NCBI RefSeq assembly: GCF_000282655.1
Contig: NZ_AKIV01000039.1
Location: 124,001-188,000, forward strand
Length of the DNA: 64,000 nucleotides
Origin: Polaromonas sp. CF318
Lineage (GTDB): Bacteria > Pseudomonadota > Gammaproteobacteria > Burkholderiales > Burkholderiaceae_C
Reading direction: 5' to 3'
Both the position numbers and the translations under genes were made by a program. Positions 43,483-52,919 of this stretch are shown piece by piece (position 1 is the stretch's first letter; the number at the start of each line of letters is the position of its first letter). Below the pieces are notes generated by a model. It was not told where the DNA came from. It ran no database searches and worked only from the letters and a program-made list of their open reading frames with translations.

Positions 43483-43590
43483 GATCTGCTGGCGCCTGGC
43501 CGTAGGATTCGCTGTTAAACGGGGGGTGCCCGGGGCCCAGTGAAGAAAGGGGAAATGCCGTGGAGACGGCGAATGCCCGGGCTGGGGAAC

Positions 43591-44070
43591 TCAGCGCTTG
43601 TAGGCGGGCAACTGGTCGTACGGCGTCTTGCCGTTGTCCGCCGGCGCCTTGGTGGTGCTGTCGGTGGTGAAGTTGAACAGCGCGGCGGTGCCGCCCGGCC
43701 GTTTTTCCTTGGCCTCTTCCGCGTTGAGGATCCAGACTTCATGCACCAGACCGGTGTTGTCGCGCACGTAGTTCACCAGCAAGGGCTTGTTCAGCAGGGG
43801 CGCGGACAGCGTGAACTGGTTATTGGCATCGCGTATGCGCGCGCCCACGGAGAGCCGTTCCCGCTTGCCGTCCATGGAAATCACCGGCGGCGCCAGCACC
43901 ACCATTTCGCCGCGGACGGCTTTGGCCGGGAACTGCCTGACGCTGGGTTTGACGGCTTCGGTGGACGAAGTGGCCTGGACCGCCTGGGTGCTCTGGTCGG
44001 TCTGGGCCAGGGCGGCAGAGGCGGCCAGCGCCAGGAGGAAGGGAGTCAGACGGAAGTTGCAGCGGTTCAT
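43591..44070 (-). CDS. Secreted protein of unknown function (159 aa)
   Basis: Starting at MNRCNFRLTPFLLALAASAALAQ, a clear signal peptide, the protein continues with a Ser/Thr/Gln-rich segment and a compact beta-rich domain (GEMVVLAPPVISMDGKRERL, PLLVNYVRDNTGLVHEVWIL), then a disordered end. There are no cysteines after the signal. It is predicted to be periplasmic. It lies between miaB and the tRNA gene, on the same strand. I do not recognise a family. Confidence 0.78.
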   Translation of the reverse strand: MNRCNFRLTPFLLALAASAALAQTDQSTQAVQATSSTEAVKPSVRQFPAKAVRGEMVVLAPPVISMDGKRERLSVGARIRDANNQFTLSAPLLNKPLLVNYVRDNTGLVHEVWILNAEEAKEKRPGGTAALFNFTTDSTTKAPADNGKTPYDQLPAYKR

Positions 44071-44164
44071 GGTATGTGTCCAGAGGCTGTTGAATATCAA
44101 AAGGATAGCAAAGAATGGCCGAAGCGCGCCATAAAAGACTCGCAAAGGCCCAGAACACAAAGAA

Positions 44165-44199
44165 CAAAGCCCCAGGGGAGGGGACCCTCTGGGGCTTTG
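44165..44199 (-). terminator. Terminator-like hairpin downstream of tRNA-Met
   Basis: CAAAGCCCCAG and CTGGGGCTTTG form an 11-bp perfect stem around a 13-nt loop, 10 bp after the tRNA 3' end. On the minus strand it is followed by a TTCTTTG stretch, a modest U-tract. It probably ends tRNA transcription. Confidence 0.75.
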
Positions 44200-44209
44200 A
44201 AAGCATTCT

Positions 44210-44286
44210 TGGTGGTCGTAGGTGGACTTGAACCACCGACATCAGCATTATGAATGCTGCGCTCTAACCAACTGAGCTATACGACC
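44210..44286 (-). tRNA. tRNA-Met (anticodon CAU)
   Basis: On the minus strand the 77-nt gene starts GGTCGTATAGCTCAGTTGG, folds into a cloverleaf with acceptor GGTCGTA/TACGACC, D-arm with AGCTCAGTTGGTTAGAGC, anticodon loop TTCATAA (CAU), T-arm GGTGGTTCAAGTCCACC, and has an encoded CCA. The A-U-rich base of the D-arm and a paired first base indicate the elongator rather than the initiator form. A tilS-type Ile(CAU) identity is less likely with this acceptor stem, but cannot be fully excluded. Confidence 0.93.
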
Positions 44287-44296
44287 GAAACCCAAG

Positions 44297-44324
44297 ATTA
44301 TAACTATAAAAACACCCCCGTCCA
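44297..44324 (-). promoter_or_regulatory. Promoter of tRNA-Met
   Basis: On the minus strand a perfect -10, TATAAT (44302-44297), lies 11 bp before the mature 5' end, with a weak TGGACG (44324-44319) at 16-bp spacing. The -35 region lies inside the neighbouring repeat. Confidence 0.5.
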
Positions 44325-44493
44325 GGCTCACTGCGTGTAGCCTGTTTCCCCCTCGAGGGGCGGCGCCTGCGGTCTGGCAAAGCCAGTCCCGCGGTGGATA
44401 TAGCCCCCACGCTTTTCACTTCGTGTAATGCGCTGCCCCCCCCGAGGGGGCCACCCGCCTGCGGCCCGGCAAAGCCGGTTCCGCGGCTCATGC
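44312..44493. repeat. Comamonadaceae-type intergenic repeat, copies 2 and 3 in tandem
   Basis: Copy 2 (about 44312-44394) has CCCCCTCGAGGGG, GCGCCTGCGG, CTGGCAAAGCCAG and TCCCGCGG. Copy 3 (44402-44493) repeats AGCCCCCACGC, CCCCCCGAGGGGG, CCACCCGCCTGCGG, CCGGCAAAGCCGG and CCGCGGCTCATGC. In copy 3 both bases of a stem pair changed together (CTGGC/GCCAG to CCGGC/GCCGG), so pairing is conserved, which argues that the hairpin itself matters. They lie between tRNA-Met and the enoyl-CoA hydratase gene. Confidence 0.82.
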
Positions 44494-44513
44494 TGGGTTT
44501 TCCCGGCCTATTT

Positions 44514-45302
44514 TTAGCGGTGTTTGAAGACAGGCTTTCGTTTGTTCACGAAGGCGTCCATGCCTTCTTTCTGGTCTTCGGTGGCGAACAGGGCGTGGAA
44601 CAGGCGCCGCTCAAACATCACGCCGTCGCTGAGGCTGCTTTCAAAGGCGCGGTTGACGGCTTCCTTGGCGGCCATGAGGCTGGGCTGGCCGAAACCGCAG
44701 ATCATGAGGGCGGCGCCCAGGGCCTCGTCCATCAGCTTGTCCAGCGGCACCACGCGGCTCACCAGGCCCGAACGCTCGGCCTCCTGGGCGTCCATCATGC
44801 GGCCGGTCAGGGCCAGGTCCATGGCCTTGGATTTGCCCACCGCGCGCGGCAGGCGCTGCGTGCCGCCGGCGCCGGGGATGATGCCCAGCTTGATCTCGGG
44901 CTGGCCGAAGCGGGCGTTGTCGGCGGCGATGATGAAGTCGCACATCATGGCCAGCTCGCAGCCACCGCCCAGGGCGAAGCCGCTGACGGCGGCGATCACC
45001 GGCTTGCGCACGCTGCGAATCTGCTCCCAGTTGCGGCTGATGTAGTCCTTGTTGTAGACGTCGGCAAAGGTGTAAGTGGCCATGGCGCCTATGTCGGCGC
45101 CGGCCGCAAAGGCCTTTTCGCTGCCGGTCAGGATGATGCAGCCTATGCCCTCGTCGGCGTCAAAGCCCTTGAGCGCCCGGCCCAGCTCGTCCATCAGCTG
45201 GTCGTTCAGGGCGTTGAGCTGCTTGGGCCGGTTCAGCGTGACGATGGCGACCTTGCGGCCGTCCGGGCCCTCGGTGCGGGTTTCAATGGTTTCGTAGGTC
45301 AT
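44514..45302 (-). CDS. Enoyl-CoA hydratase
   Basis: The 262-residue crotonase-family protein starts [17 protein letters not shown]. It shows the CoA-binding/oxyanion [11 protein letters not shown] and [14 protein letters not shown], and [17 protein letters not shown] with both catalytic-glutamate positions (in GGGCELAM and QPEIKLG areas) consistent with a hydratase. It likely hydrates trans-2-enoyl-CoA in fatty-acid or amino-acid degradation (FadB-like/EchA group). It diverges from the second crotonase gene at 45415; no thiolase or dehydrogenase is adjacent. Confidence 0.92.
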   Translation of the reverse strand: MTYETIETRTEGPDGRKVAIVTLNRPKQLNALNDQLMDELGRALKGFDADEGIGCIILTGSEKAFAAGADIGAMATYTFADVYNKDYISRNWEQIRSVRKPVIAAVSGFALGGGCELAMMCDFIIAADNARFGQPEIKLGIIPGAGGTQRLPRAVGKSKAMDLALTGRMMDAQEAERSGLVSRVVPLDKLMDEALGAALMICGFGQPSLMAAKEAVNRAFESSLSDGVMFERRLFHALFATEDQKEGMDAFVNKRKPVFKHR

Positions 45303-45414
45303 GAAAGAGGTCCTTTGCCGGGAATACGAGGAAATGCTGGGGCAATGATGCCATGAGCCGGGACTGTGCCTCGCCCCGCCGCGGGTGCTAGATTCGGGGC
45401 AGGAGAGCCCCGCC

Positions 45415-46236
45415 ATGACCGATTCCTCTTCCCTCGCCGGCACCGCCGAACCCGCTGTTTTGTACGCCACGCAAGGCGCCGTGGCCGTCGTCACGCTGAA
45501 CCGCCCGCAGGCGCTCAACAGTTTTACGCGGCAAATGCACCGCGAGCTCTGGGCCGCGCTGGACCGGGCCGAGGCCGACACGCAAGTGCGCGCCCTGGTG
45601 GTCACCGGCGCCGGCCGCGGCTTTTGCGCCGGCGCCGACCTCGCGGAGTTTGATTTCGCGCCGGGCCCCCATCGCGTCGAACGCGCCGATCCGGGTCCGC
45701 TGATCGACCAGGCCTTCAACCCCACGGCGCGCCGGCTGCTGGGGCTGCGCATGCCCACGGTGGCCGCCGTCAACGGCGTGGCCGCAGGGGCAGGTGCTTC
45801 GCTGGCCATGAGCTGCGACATGGCGGTGGCCGCGCCCGGGGCCAGCTTTATCCAGGCCTTCAGCAAGATAGGCCTGGTGCCCGATGCGGGCAGCAGCTGG
45901 CTGCTGGTGCAAAAGCTGGGGCTGGCCCGTGCCATGGGTCTGGCGTTCACGGGCGACAAGCTGCCGGCGGCGCAGGCCATGGAATGGGGCTTGATCTGGG
46001 AGGTGGCGGACGACCCGCTGGCCGCCGCCATGGCTCTGGCGCAGCGGCTGGCCGCGCTGCCGACGCGGGCCCTGGTGGCGACACGGCAACTGATGCGCGA
46101 GGGTGTCACGCGCACTTTGCATCAGCAGCTGGATGCGGAGCGCGACATGCAGTCGGCCCTGGGCCGCACGCACGATTATTTTGAAGGCGTGGCCGCTTTC
46201 CTGGAAAAGCGGCCCGCGGTTTTCAAGGGCGAATAG
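45415..46236 (+). CDS. Enoyl-CoA hydratase/isomerase family protein (PaaG-like)
   Basis: The 273-residue crotonase-fold protein has [12 protein letters not shown], the oxyanion segment [11 protein letters not shown] and [18 protein letters not shown]. The second motif is [16 protein letters not shown], lacking the hydratase glutamate in the usual place, as in isomerases such as PaaG. It may be a 1,2-epoxyphenylacetyl-CoA isomerase or a delta-isomerase, but no paa genes are near. AGGAG precedes the ATG. It is not the same clade as the neighbour at 44514, so the pair is probably not a recent duplication. Confidence 0.87.
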   Translation: MTDSSSLAGTAEPAVLYATQGAVAVVTLNRPQALNSFTRQMHRELWAALDRAEADTQVRALVVTGAGRGFCAGADLAEFDFAPGPHRVERADPGPLIDQAFNPTARRLLGLRMPTVAAVNGVAAGAGASLAMSCDMAVAAPGASFIQAFSKIGLVPDAGSSWLLVQKLGLARAMGLAFTGDKLPAAQAMEWGLIWEVADDPLAAAMALAQRLAALPTRALVATRQLMREGVTRTLHQQLDAERDMQSALGRTHDYFEGVAAFLEKRPAVFKGE

Positions 46237-46239
46237 GCC

Positions 46240-48054
46240 TCAGCCCTTGGGCCCCAGCCACTGGTCCATCAGCGCCGCGTCCTGCACCGCCAGGCGCCAG
46301 GTGGTCAGCGCGGGCGGCATGGCCAGCTCCAGCCGCATCAGGCGCTTGTCGCGCGACACCAGGGCGATGACTTTTTTGGCGTCGCCGGCGTAGTGCGTGA
46401 GGTCGTCGAGCCGGCTCATGCGCCAGCCGCCGTCCATGCCCCGCGCCGCGGCTTTGGTGGCGGGCTCCAGCCCCAGCCATTCATCGCCGGCCGCGAAGCC
46501 GGCCCGCTCGGCGGCACCGCCGCGCAGCACCGTCTTGATCTGCACCACACCCTGGCTTTCGCCCACGCGCAGGCCCAGCCGGTGGGCCAGCTGGGCGGGC
46601 TCTTCGAGCACCGCCACGCCGTGCTGCTGCAGCAGTGCCTTGAGCGGCAACTCGTCCCGCCCGTGGACCCAGCGGGCGAGTTCCGCCGCGTAGGGCCTGT
46701 GCCCGGCCGCCGCGAGTTCTTCCACGAAATCGGCCTCGCGCATGGGACCGGCCTTGCAGCGCAGCCAGAGGGCGCGCATCACGTCGTCCAGCGTGCCGGC
46801 TTTGGCGCGCCGGTGCTCCCTGGCCTCGCCGCGCAGCGTGAGGTCAAAGCACAGCGCCACCAATGAACCCTTGGTGTAGTAGCTCACCGTGGCGTTGGGC
46901 GTGTTTTCATCCTGCCGGTAGTACTTCACCCAGGCATCGAAGCTGGCCTCGGCCACCGACTGCACCAGCCGGCCCGGGGTCTGCATGACCTGGTTCATGG
47001 TCTTGTTGAGCAGCTTGAGGTAGCCGGCGTTGTCCAGCAGGCCGGCGCGGCGCAGGAAGAGGTCGTCGTAATAGCTGGTGAAGCCCTCGAAAAACCACAG
47101 CATCCGGGTGTAGTTTTCCCTGGTGTAGTTGTAGTTTTCAAACTCCGCGGGCCGCAGGCGCTTGACGTTCCAGGTGTGGAAGTACTCATGGCTGATCAGG
47201 CCGCGCAGCGTGGTGTAGCCCTCGGTGCTGCGGGCTTCACCCAGGCGCGGCAGGTCCTGGCGCTTGCAGATCAGCGCGGTGGAGTTGCGGTGCTCCAGCC
47301 CGCCGTAGCCGTCGTCGACGGCATTGAGCATGAACAGGTAATTGCGGAAGGGCGTTTTTTTGGCGCCGTGCCAGAAGCGGATCTCGGTTTCGCAGATTTT
47401 TTGCGTGTCGGCCAGCAGCCTGGCGCCGTCGAAACTCGCCGTGGCGCCCGCCACCACCACGCGGTGCGGCACGCCGCGCGCCGTGAAGCTACCGCTCCAG
47501 AAGGCACCCATTTCCACCGGGCAATCGACCAGCTCGTCGTAGTCGGCCGCCACATAGCTGCCAAAGCCCTGTTTATTGGTGTCGCGCGGCGCCAGGCCCG
47601 TGGCCAGCGACCAGCCTTTGAGCGACTTGGGCGCCGGGACCTCCAGCAGGTGTTCGGCCTTTTCCCGGCCCTGCACTCTCAGGCACAGGCTGGTGCCGTT
47701 GAAGAAACCACGGTTCGCATCCAGCCAGGCGGTGCGCACCGAGTTGTCGTTGGCATACACCTCGTAGCGCAGCACCAGCGGCCTGGCCGGCGAACATTGA
47801 ACCTGCCAGCTGCATTTGTCCAGCTGTTCCACGGGTAGCGGCGTAGTGCCCGCTTGCCGGGCCTCGAGCTTTTGCAGGTTTTTGGAGAATTCCCGCACCA
47901 GGTAGCTGCCGGGAATCCAGACGGGCAATGAAACCCGCTGCAGCGCGTCAGGCTGGGCGATGGTGAGGGTGACGCGAAAGAGATGGGCGTGAAGGTCGCC
48001 GATTTCGACGCGGTAGTGAACAGGGGGGCGGGTATTTCGTGTGGGGCCTGGCAT
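46240..48054 (-). CDS. M61-family metallopeptidase with PDZ domain
   Basis: The protein (604 residues from ATG 48054; a GTG at 48063 is possible) has an N-terminal beta-sandwich (YRVEIGDLHAHLFRVTLTI), the gluzincin active site LISHEYFHTWNVKRLRP, and a C-terminal PDZ-like domain (VVQIKTVLRGGAAERAGFAAGDEWLGL). M61 enzymes are glycyl or acidic aminopeptidases; the exact specificity is unknown. No signal peptide is visible, so it is probably cytosolic. It converges with the crotonase gene at 45415, 3 bp apart. Confidence 0.92.
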   Translation of the reverse strand: MPGPTRNTRPPVHYRVEIGDLHAHLFRVTLTIAQPDALQRVSLPVWIPGSYLVREFSKNLQKLEARQAGTTPLPVEQLDKCSWQVQCSPARPLVLRYEVYANDNSVRTAWLDANRGFFNGTSLCLRVQGREKAEHLLEVPAPKSLKGWSLATGLAPRDTNKQGFGSYVAADYDELVDCPVEMGAFWSGSFTARGVPHRVVVAGATASFDGARLLADTQKICETEIRFWHGAKKTPFRNYLFMLNAVDDGYGGLEHRNSTALICKRQDLPRLGEARSTEGYTTLRGLISHEYFHTWNVKRLRPAEFENYNYTRENYTRMLWFFEGFTSYYDDLFLRRAGLLDNAGYLKLLNKTMNQVMQTPGRLVQSVAEASFDAWVKYYRQDENTPNATVSYYTKGSLVALCFDLTLRGEAREHRRAKAGTLDDVMRALWLRCKAGPMREADFVEELAAAGHRPYAAELARWVHGRDELPLKALLQQHGVAVLEEPAQLAHRLGLRVGESQGVVQIKTVLRGGAAERAGFAAGDEWLGLEPATKAAARGMDGGWRMSRLDDLTHYAGDAKKVIALVSRDKRLMRLELAMPPALTTWRLAVQDAALMDQWLGPKG

Positions 48055-48092
48055 CTTGCGCACAGAATACCCCAGGTTCCGCCCCGGCGGTC

Positions 48093-48812
48093 TTAGCGCG
48101 GTTTTGCGGCGGCCAGTTGCTGCTCGACCTGTTGCGCATTGATGGCGCCGGGGACGCGCGAGCCGTCCTCAAAAAACAGCGTGGGCGTGCCGGTGATCTT
48201 GTGTTTCCTGCCCAGGGCCAGGTTGCGTTCCAACGCGGAGGTGTCGCAGCTGCCCTTGGCCACCGGCTGATCGCGCACCATCAGGTCCAGCCAGGCCTTG
48301 CCCTGGTCCTTGGCGCACCAGATGTTTTTGGCCTTGTCGGTGGAGTCCTGGCTCAGGATGGGAAAAAGAAACATGTAAACGGTGATGTCGTTGACTTTTT
48401 GCAGGTCGCGCTCGAAGCGTTTGCAATAACCGCAATTGGGGTCTTCAAATACCGCCAGCTTGCGCTTGCCGTTGCCGCGCACGATGGTGAAGGCATCCTT
48501 GACGGGCAGGGCGGCAAAGTCGATGGCGCTGAGTTTTTCCACGCGCTCTTCGGTCAGGTTGCGTTTGGCTCGCACGTCGATGAGGTTGCCCTGGATCAGG
48601 AAGTTGCCTTCGGCGTCGGTGTAGAAAATATCGCTCTCGTTGATCCGGACCTCATAGAGACCGTTGATGGGTGTCTTGCTGATTTCATCGATTTTGGCGA
48701 AAGCGGGCATTCTCTCCGCCAGGTTCTTTCGGATCGCGGCTTCCTGTGCAAAGGCGGAGCCCAGGCTGCAGGCCAGCAGGCCCAGCACGGTGATGGTTTT
48801 CATAGTTCTCAT
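48093..48812 (-). CDS. dsbC: Thiol:disulfide interchange protein DsbC
   Basis: DsbC isomerises wrong disulfides in the periplasm and is kept reduced by DsbD. The protein has a signal peptide (MKTITVLGLLACSLGSAFA), an N-terminal dimerisation domain, a linker and a thioredoxin domain with the DsbC-specific active site EDPNCGYCKRF (Cys-Gly-Tyr-Cys), a second Cys pair (NIWCAKD and GSCDTS), and cis-Pro loop TGTPTLFF. Start Met candidates are 48818, 48812 and 48803; the signal peptide is complete with any. Confidence 0.94.
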   Translation of the reverse strand: MRTMKTITVLGLLACSLGSAFAQEAAIRKNLAERMPAFAKIDEISKTPINGLYEVRINESDIFYTDAEGNFLIQGNLIDVRAKRNLTEERVEKLSAIDFAALPVKDAFTIVRGNGKRKLAVFEDPNCGYCKRFERDLQKVNDITVYMFLFPILSQDSTDKAKNIWCAKDQGKAWLDLMVRDQPVAKGSCDTSALERNLALGRKHKITGTPTLFFEDGSRVPGAINAQQVEQQLAAAKPR

Positions 48813-48869
48813 GGTCATTCCCGGTGTTTCGGCTTTTTTCGGCCGGCCCATTTCACAAAATTTGACAGC

Positions 48870-49988
48870 TCACAGACCCGCGGCCTGCCGCGTCAGCCAG
48901 TTTTTCAGGAAACCGCTGCGTTCAAAGCCCTTCATACCCCAATTACGCAAAGCCTGCCAGCGCCCGTCGGTCTGCGCAAAAAGCCCATGCAGACCGTCAG
49001 TCACCGCACCCATGGCCGCGACGTCGGCCTTGCGGGCCCTTTCGTAGCGGCGCAGCAATTTTTCGTCACCCAGCCCGCGCCAGTATTCGCGCTGCGCCAG
49101 CACTCCGGCCAGGCAGGCCGCGTCGGCCAGCCCCAGGTTCAGGCCCTGGCCCGCCAGCGGGTGCACTGTATGCGCCGCATCGCCCGCCAGCGCCCAGCCC
49201 GGACCCACCCAATGCCCGGCGCTTGACAGCGACAGCGGCCAGCTGGCCCGTTCGCTGGTCAGCCGCAGGCTACCGGCTTCCCGGCCGCACACGGCCTCCA
49301 GGGCCTTGCAGAATTCTTCAGGCGACAGTTTTTCCAGCGCACCGGCGCGTTCCACAGAGACTGACCACACCAGCGCCGCCAAGTTCCCCTGGCCGCCGGA
49401 TAAGGGCAGCAAAGCCACGATATCGCCGCCGGTAAACCACTGGCGCGCCACGCCGTCGTGGGGTGTGCCCAGCTCCAGCCGGGCGGCAATGGCTTTTTGC
49501 GGGTAGGGCTTGACCGTCCAGTTGACGGGGCGCAACTGGCCGAATTCGTCGCGGCTGGCGCTTTTCTGGCCTTCGCAGATCACCTGGAGCGCGGCTTTGG
49601 CCGGCTCGGCCACGGTTTCAATCTGCGGCTGGTAGCGCACCGCCTGGACCAGTTGCTGCTCGAGCGCCGGGACGTCCACAATCCAGGCCAGCGCGTCCTG
49701 GCCCACGCTGCGAGCGGTGAAATCCAGCTTGCCGCCGTCGTCGCCCCAGACCTGCATTTCCAGCACCGGCGTGGCAAAGGCCGCTTCAGGCCAGGCGCGC
49801 AAGGCTTCGAGCACGCCGCGCGAGGCGCTGTTCAGGGCATAGGCGCGCACATCGGCGGGTTGTGTGCCCGCGGCTTTTTCAGGGCGGGCGACCAGCGCCA
49901 CGCGCAAACGCTCGCGCGCCAGCAACAGGGCCAGCGTGCGGCCCACCACGCCGTCGCCGCGAATACAGACATCAAAAGTCTTGGACAT
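48870..49988 (-). CDS. UbiH/UbiF/VisC-family FAD-dependent hydroxylase
   Basis: The 372-residue flavoprotein from MSKTFDVCIRGDGVVGRTLAL has the FAD-binding GxGxxG with Arg, Gly, Asp, the central AWIVDVPALEQQLV, and the second FAD motif GWALAGDAAHTVHPLAGQGLNLGLADA characteristic of ubiquinone-ring hydroxylases. It probably hydroxylates a ubiquinone intermediate; which carbon (C1, C5 or C6) is not clear. It lies upstream of dsbC with an 18-57 bp gap depending on the dsbC start. The long upstream frame is antisense to the MOSC gene. Confidence 0.9.
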   Translation of the reverse strand: MSKTFDVCIRGDGVVGRTLALLLARERLRVALVARPEKAAGTQPADVRAYALNSASRGVLEALRAWPEAAFATPVLEMQVWGDDGGKLDFTARSVGQDALAWIVDVPALEQQLVQAVRYQPQIETVAEPAKAALQVICEGQKSASRDEFGQLRPVNWTVKPYPQKAIAARLELGTPHDGVARQWFTGGDIVALLPLSGGQGNLAALVWSVSVERAGALEKLSPEEFCKALEAVCGREAGSLRLTSERASWPLSLSSAGHWVGPGWALAGDAAHTVHPLAGQGLNLGLADAACLAGVLAQREYWRGLGDEKLLRRYERARKADVAAMGAVTDGLHGLFAQTDGRWQALRNWGMKGFERSGFLKNWLTRQAAGL

Positions 49989-50082
49989 GCCCCATTTTAG
50001 AAGGCAGTGCAAAATCGGCGTTCCGGGCCAGCCCTTTTCCGCAACATCCCGCGCTTTCCCGCATTCACAAGGATTTGACGAC

Positions 50083-51006
50083 GTGAGCCACGCATTGAAC
50101 GACACACCGGCGAGCCCCGCCATGGCCGATGCTGCTTTTGACCTGAACGCGGTGATCTCGCGCCTGTATGTGTACCCGGTCAAATCCTGCGCCGGCGTGC
50201 AGGTGCAGGAGGCCCTGCTGACCGAGACCGGGCTGGAATTCGACCGCGCATGGATGGTGGTGGACGACAAGGGGCATTTCCTCACGCAGCGCGAATTGCC
50301 GCGCATGGCGCTGATCAAGCCGCAGCTCAGGTACCACGACATGGTGCTGCGCGCGCCCGGCATGCTGGCCCTGCATATCGCCCTGGACCAGGTCGAGGAG
50401 CCGGTGCGCGTGAAGGTCTGGAAGGACGAGGTCCAGGCTTACGACATGGGCCCTATCGCCGCCCAGTGGTTCAGCGACTTCCTGGGCCGCACGGCGCGCC
50501 TGGTGCGCTTCGACCCCGAACACAAGCGGATTTGCAACACCGAGTGGACCGGCGGCCTGGAGGCGCTCAACCAGTTCAGCGACGGCTATTCGCTGCTGGT
50601 GCTCAGTGAAGCCTCGCTGGCGCAATTCAATGAAAAACTCGCGGCCGCGGGCGTGGCCGCCGTGGGCATGGAGCGCTTTCGCCCCAACATCGTGCTGGGC
50701 GATGCGGCCGGCGACCCCGGCCTGGCGCCGCATGACGAGGACCGCGTCGACCTGTTGCAGATCGCGACGCAGCAGGGCCCGGCGCAGCTCAAGCCCGTCA
50801 AGCCCTGCCCGCGCTGCCCGATTCCCAATATCGACCCGACCACGGCGACCAGCAGCCCCGAGGTGGGTGACATGCTGCAGACCTACCGGCAGGATCCGCG
50901 CGTCAACGGCGCGCTGACCTTCGGCATGAATGCCATCGTGCTGGCCGGCATCGACCACCAGCTCAAGGTGGGCCAGGCCGTGGGTGCCAGCTACCGGTTT
51001 GAATGA
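50083..51006 (+). CDS. MOSC-domain protein (YcbX-like)
   Basis: The start is GTG 50083, with AAGGA about 10 nt upstream. The 307-residue protein has an N-terminal MOSC beta-barrel (VISRLYVYPVKSCAGVQVQEA, GLEFDRAWMVVDDKGHFLTQR) and a C-terminal MOSC domain with RFRPNIVLGD and the KPCPRCPIPNIDPTTA cysteine segment. Relatives (YcbX, mARC) bind a molybdenum cofactor and reduce N-hydroxylated compounds. The 2Fe-2S domain of full YcbX is absent. It overlaps the convergent 7TM gene by 16 bp. Confidence 0.9.
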   Translation: MSHALNDTPASPAMADAAFDLNAVISRLYVYPVKSCAGVQVQEALLTETGLEFDRAWMVVDDKGHFLTQRELPRMALIKPQLRYHDMVLRAPGMLALHIALDQVEEPVRVKVWKDEVQAYDMGPIAAQWFSDFLGRTARLVRFDPEHKRICNTEWTGGLEALNQFSDGYSLLVLSEASLAQFNEKLAAAGVAAVGMERFRPNIVLGDAAGDPGLAPHDEDRVDLLQIATQQGPAQLKPVKPCPRCPIPNIDPTTATSSPEVGDMLQTYRQDPRVNGALTFGMNAIVLAGIDHQLKVGQAVGASYRFE

Positions 51007-52919
51007 CTTTTGACCGCCCGCAGCGGCGCATGGGCCGCGTGGGGCGTGTCGGCTGCCGCGACCGCTTGCGGCGCCTGGGGCCCGGAATCATCGGCGCCGT
51101 CAAAGCCTGAGTCGGTCGCCAGCGGCATGGGATGGGTCAGTTCCGGTTCCAGGAAACGGATGGGTCGGCGGGTGCGGGCCGCCATGCTGTGCAGCAGGTC
51201 GGCCAGCGCGGCCGCGATCTCTTCGTGGCTTCCCATGCGCTCGCTAAAGAGCACGCCCGCGACATGGAACTGCAGCACCACCTCCGGTTTCAGGCCTTTG
51301 AGCGGCATGAGGCCGGCGGCGATCAGGCGTGCCGCCAGGTCGGTGACGGGCGCACGCGATGAAACGCCTTCGAGGATCAGGCCGAAACGGGCCTCTTCGA
51401 TGCGCCCTACCGTGTTGACGTCGCGCAGGATGCGGCGCAGCTTGATGACGCTGCGCAGCAGGCTCTGCTCGGCCACGGCCGTGCCCCAGGTCTTCTTGAT
51501 GTAGCGGTAGTTGACCAATTCGATGTAGACCACCGCGGCCGGCTCCCTGTAGCGCTGTGCCCGGCCCACCACCTGTTTGAAGCGGTCGTGGAAAAGGTGG
51601 GCGGCCAGCAGGCCGGTGAGCGCGTCCTGGCTGGACATGGCCTGCTCCCGCGCTTCCACCGCGTGGCGTTCGCGCGAACGCATGTTCAGCGCCACCAGCA
51701 GCAGGGGCACTTCAATCGCCAGCGCCGCCATCAAGCCGTATTGGGAGAGCCAGGAAGCCGAAAACAAACCGAGGATGCTGGTGACGGTCATGAGCGTCAC
51801 CAGCCCCAGCGGGACGAAGGCCGCCAGCACCCAGAAGCCGACGACGTCCTGGCGCCGCCACGTCATGTAGGCCCGGCTGATCCCCATGACAACCACCGCG
51901 ACCAGGTAAGCGCTGATGAGGCGCACGCCCAGGCCGCGCTCCAGGACGAGATAGAGCAGGGCCAGCGGCACGCCGGCCGCGCCGGTCCAATAGGCAAGGC
52001 GCTCAAACCACCTGTGGCGCGAACCTGCGCCGCACAGATGGTGCACCACCAGCAGCGCCGAGCCGCCGCCCAGGATGGCCAGGCAGCCCTGTGCCATGTT
52101 GTTCCAGGCGCTGAAGTTGCTCCACAGCAAATGGCCGGCCACACCGGTCCAGGCCGCCACCACCAGCGCCATGATGGACGCGTAAACGGCATACCAGCCA
52201 TAGGCCTTGTCGCGGTAGACCCAGCTCTGGACCGCGCAGGCGACGATCAGCAGTACCAATGCGCCGAACACGACGCCGATGGCCAGGTATTCCAGCTGAA
52301 GCCGCTGCGCCAGGCTGCTGCGCGTGCTGACCTGGACCGGAATGCTGACTTCCGTCTGGTGCTGTATGCGCACATAGACGTCATGTACGCCGTCGTTCGG
52401 CAGGTTGAGCTCGAACTGCCCGTAGCGGCCGGGTTCGGGCCAGCTGGAGACCGCCAGGGTGTCCCCGGCGGTCTGGGAGGTCCAGCCGCCCGTTGCGCTG
52501 GTGCGCTGGTACACGGTCACCAGGTCCAGCAGGGGCAGGGGAAAGGCCAGCAGCCAGCTCTGGCGCGAGCCGGAAGACCTGGCAAAGCGGTAATGCAGCC
52601 ACAGCGCCGCCTGGGGGCCGAGCGAATGAATGGTGTCCGCGGCCGGCGGTACGAAGGCCGCGCCTGCTTTGCTCCCGCCGGCGATTTGTTCAATGCTGGC
52701 CTGGCCGCTGGCGTCTATCCACATGAGGCCGCTGGTGCGCGCATCCATGATCGGATTCGCGTCGCTCAGGGCCATGACCGGCTGGGCCTGCGCCGGCCCT
52801 GTCTGCAGCAGCAAAGACCCGCCCAGCAAAAGGGTGGCGAAGGCCTGCCGCAAAGCACCCCAATCCCGGCCGAGCGCGCATCGAATACACTTCTCAGCCT
52901 GTTTTTGAAGGTTTCTCAT
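50991..52919 (-). CDS. 7TM-DISM-type signalling protein with degenerate GGDEF domain
   Basis: Domains in order: signal peptide (hydrophobic core [13 protein letters not shown]), an extracytoplasmic 7TMR-DISM-type beta domain (about 45-200), seven membrane spans (about 215-420), a short coiled linker and a GGDEF-fold domain ([19 protein letters not shown] onward) with a disordered end. The signature is lost: the position of GGDEF reads EEARF in [13 protein letters not shown], so cyclase activity is unlikely. The start is unclear: ATG 52919 overlaps the divergent ychF ATG; a TTG at 52853 ([12 protein letters not shown]) gives a shorter, more normal signal peptide. Confidence 0.85.
   Translation of the reverse strand: MRNLQKQAEKCIRCALGRDWGALRQAFATLLLGGSLLLQTGPAQAQPVMALSDANPIMDARTSGLMWIDASGQASIEQIAGGSKAGAAFVPPAADTIHSLGPQAALWLHYRFARSSGSRQSWLLAFPLPLLDLVTVYQRTSATGGWTSQTAGDTLAVSSWPEPGRYGQFELNLPNDGVHDVYVRIQHQTEVSIPVQVSTRSSLAQRLQLEYLAIGVVFGALVLLIVACAVQSWVYRDKAYGWYAVYASIMALVVAAWTGVAGHLLWSNFSAWNNMAQGCLAILGGGSALLVVHHLCGAGSRHRWFERLAYWTGAAGVPLALLYLVLERGLGVRLISAYLVAVVVMGISRAYMTWRRQDVVGFWVLAAFVPLGLVTLMTVTSILGLFSASWLSQYGLMAALAIEVPLLLVALNMRSRERHAVEAREQAMSSQDALTGLLAAHLFHDRFKQVVGRAQRYREPAAVVYIELVNYRYIKKTWGTAVAEQSLLRSVIKLRRILRDVNTVGRIEEARFGLILEGVSSRAPVTDLAARLIAAGLMPLKGLKPEVVLQFHVAGVLFSERMGSHEEIAAALADLLHSMAARTRRPIRFLEPELTHPMPLATDSGFDGADDSGPQAPQAVAAADTPHAAHAPLRAVKSHSNR
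52886..52911 (+). promoter_or_regulatory. Likely -10 and ribosome-binding site of ychF
   Basis: TACACT (52886-52891) fits a -10; transcription would start near 52898. GAAGG (52907-52911) lies six bases before the ychF ATG. This places the ychF promoter within the first codons of the divergent gene if that gene starts at 52919. Confidence 0.45.

Noticed and set aside
44514..46236. The two neighbouring crotonase-family genes as a recent tandem duplication
   Set aside because: They are divergent in orientation and differ strongly in their active-site motifs, so they belong to different subfamilies.
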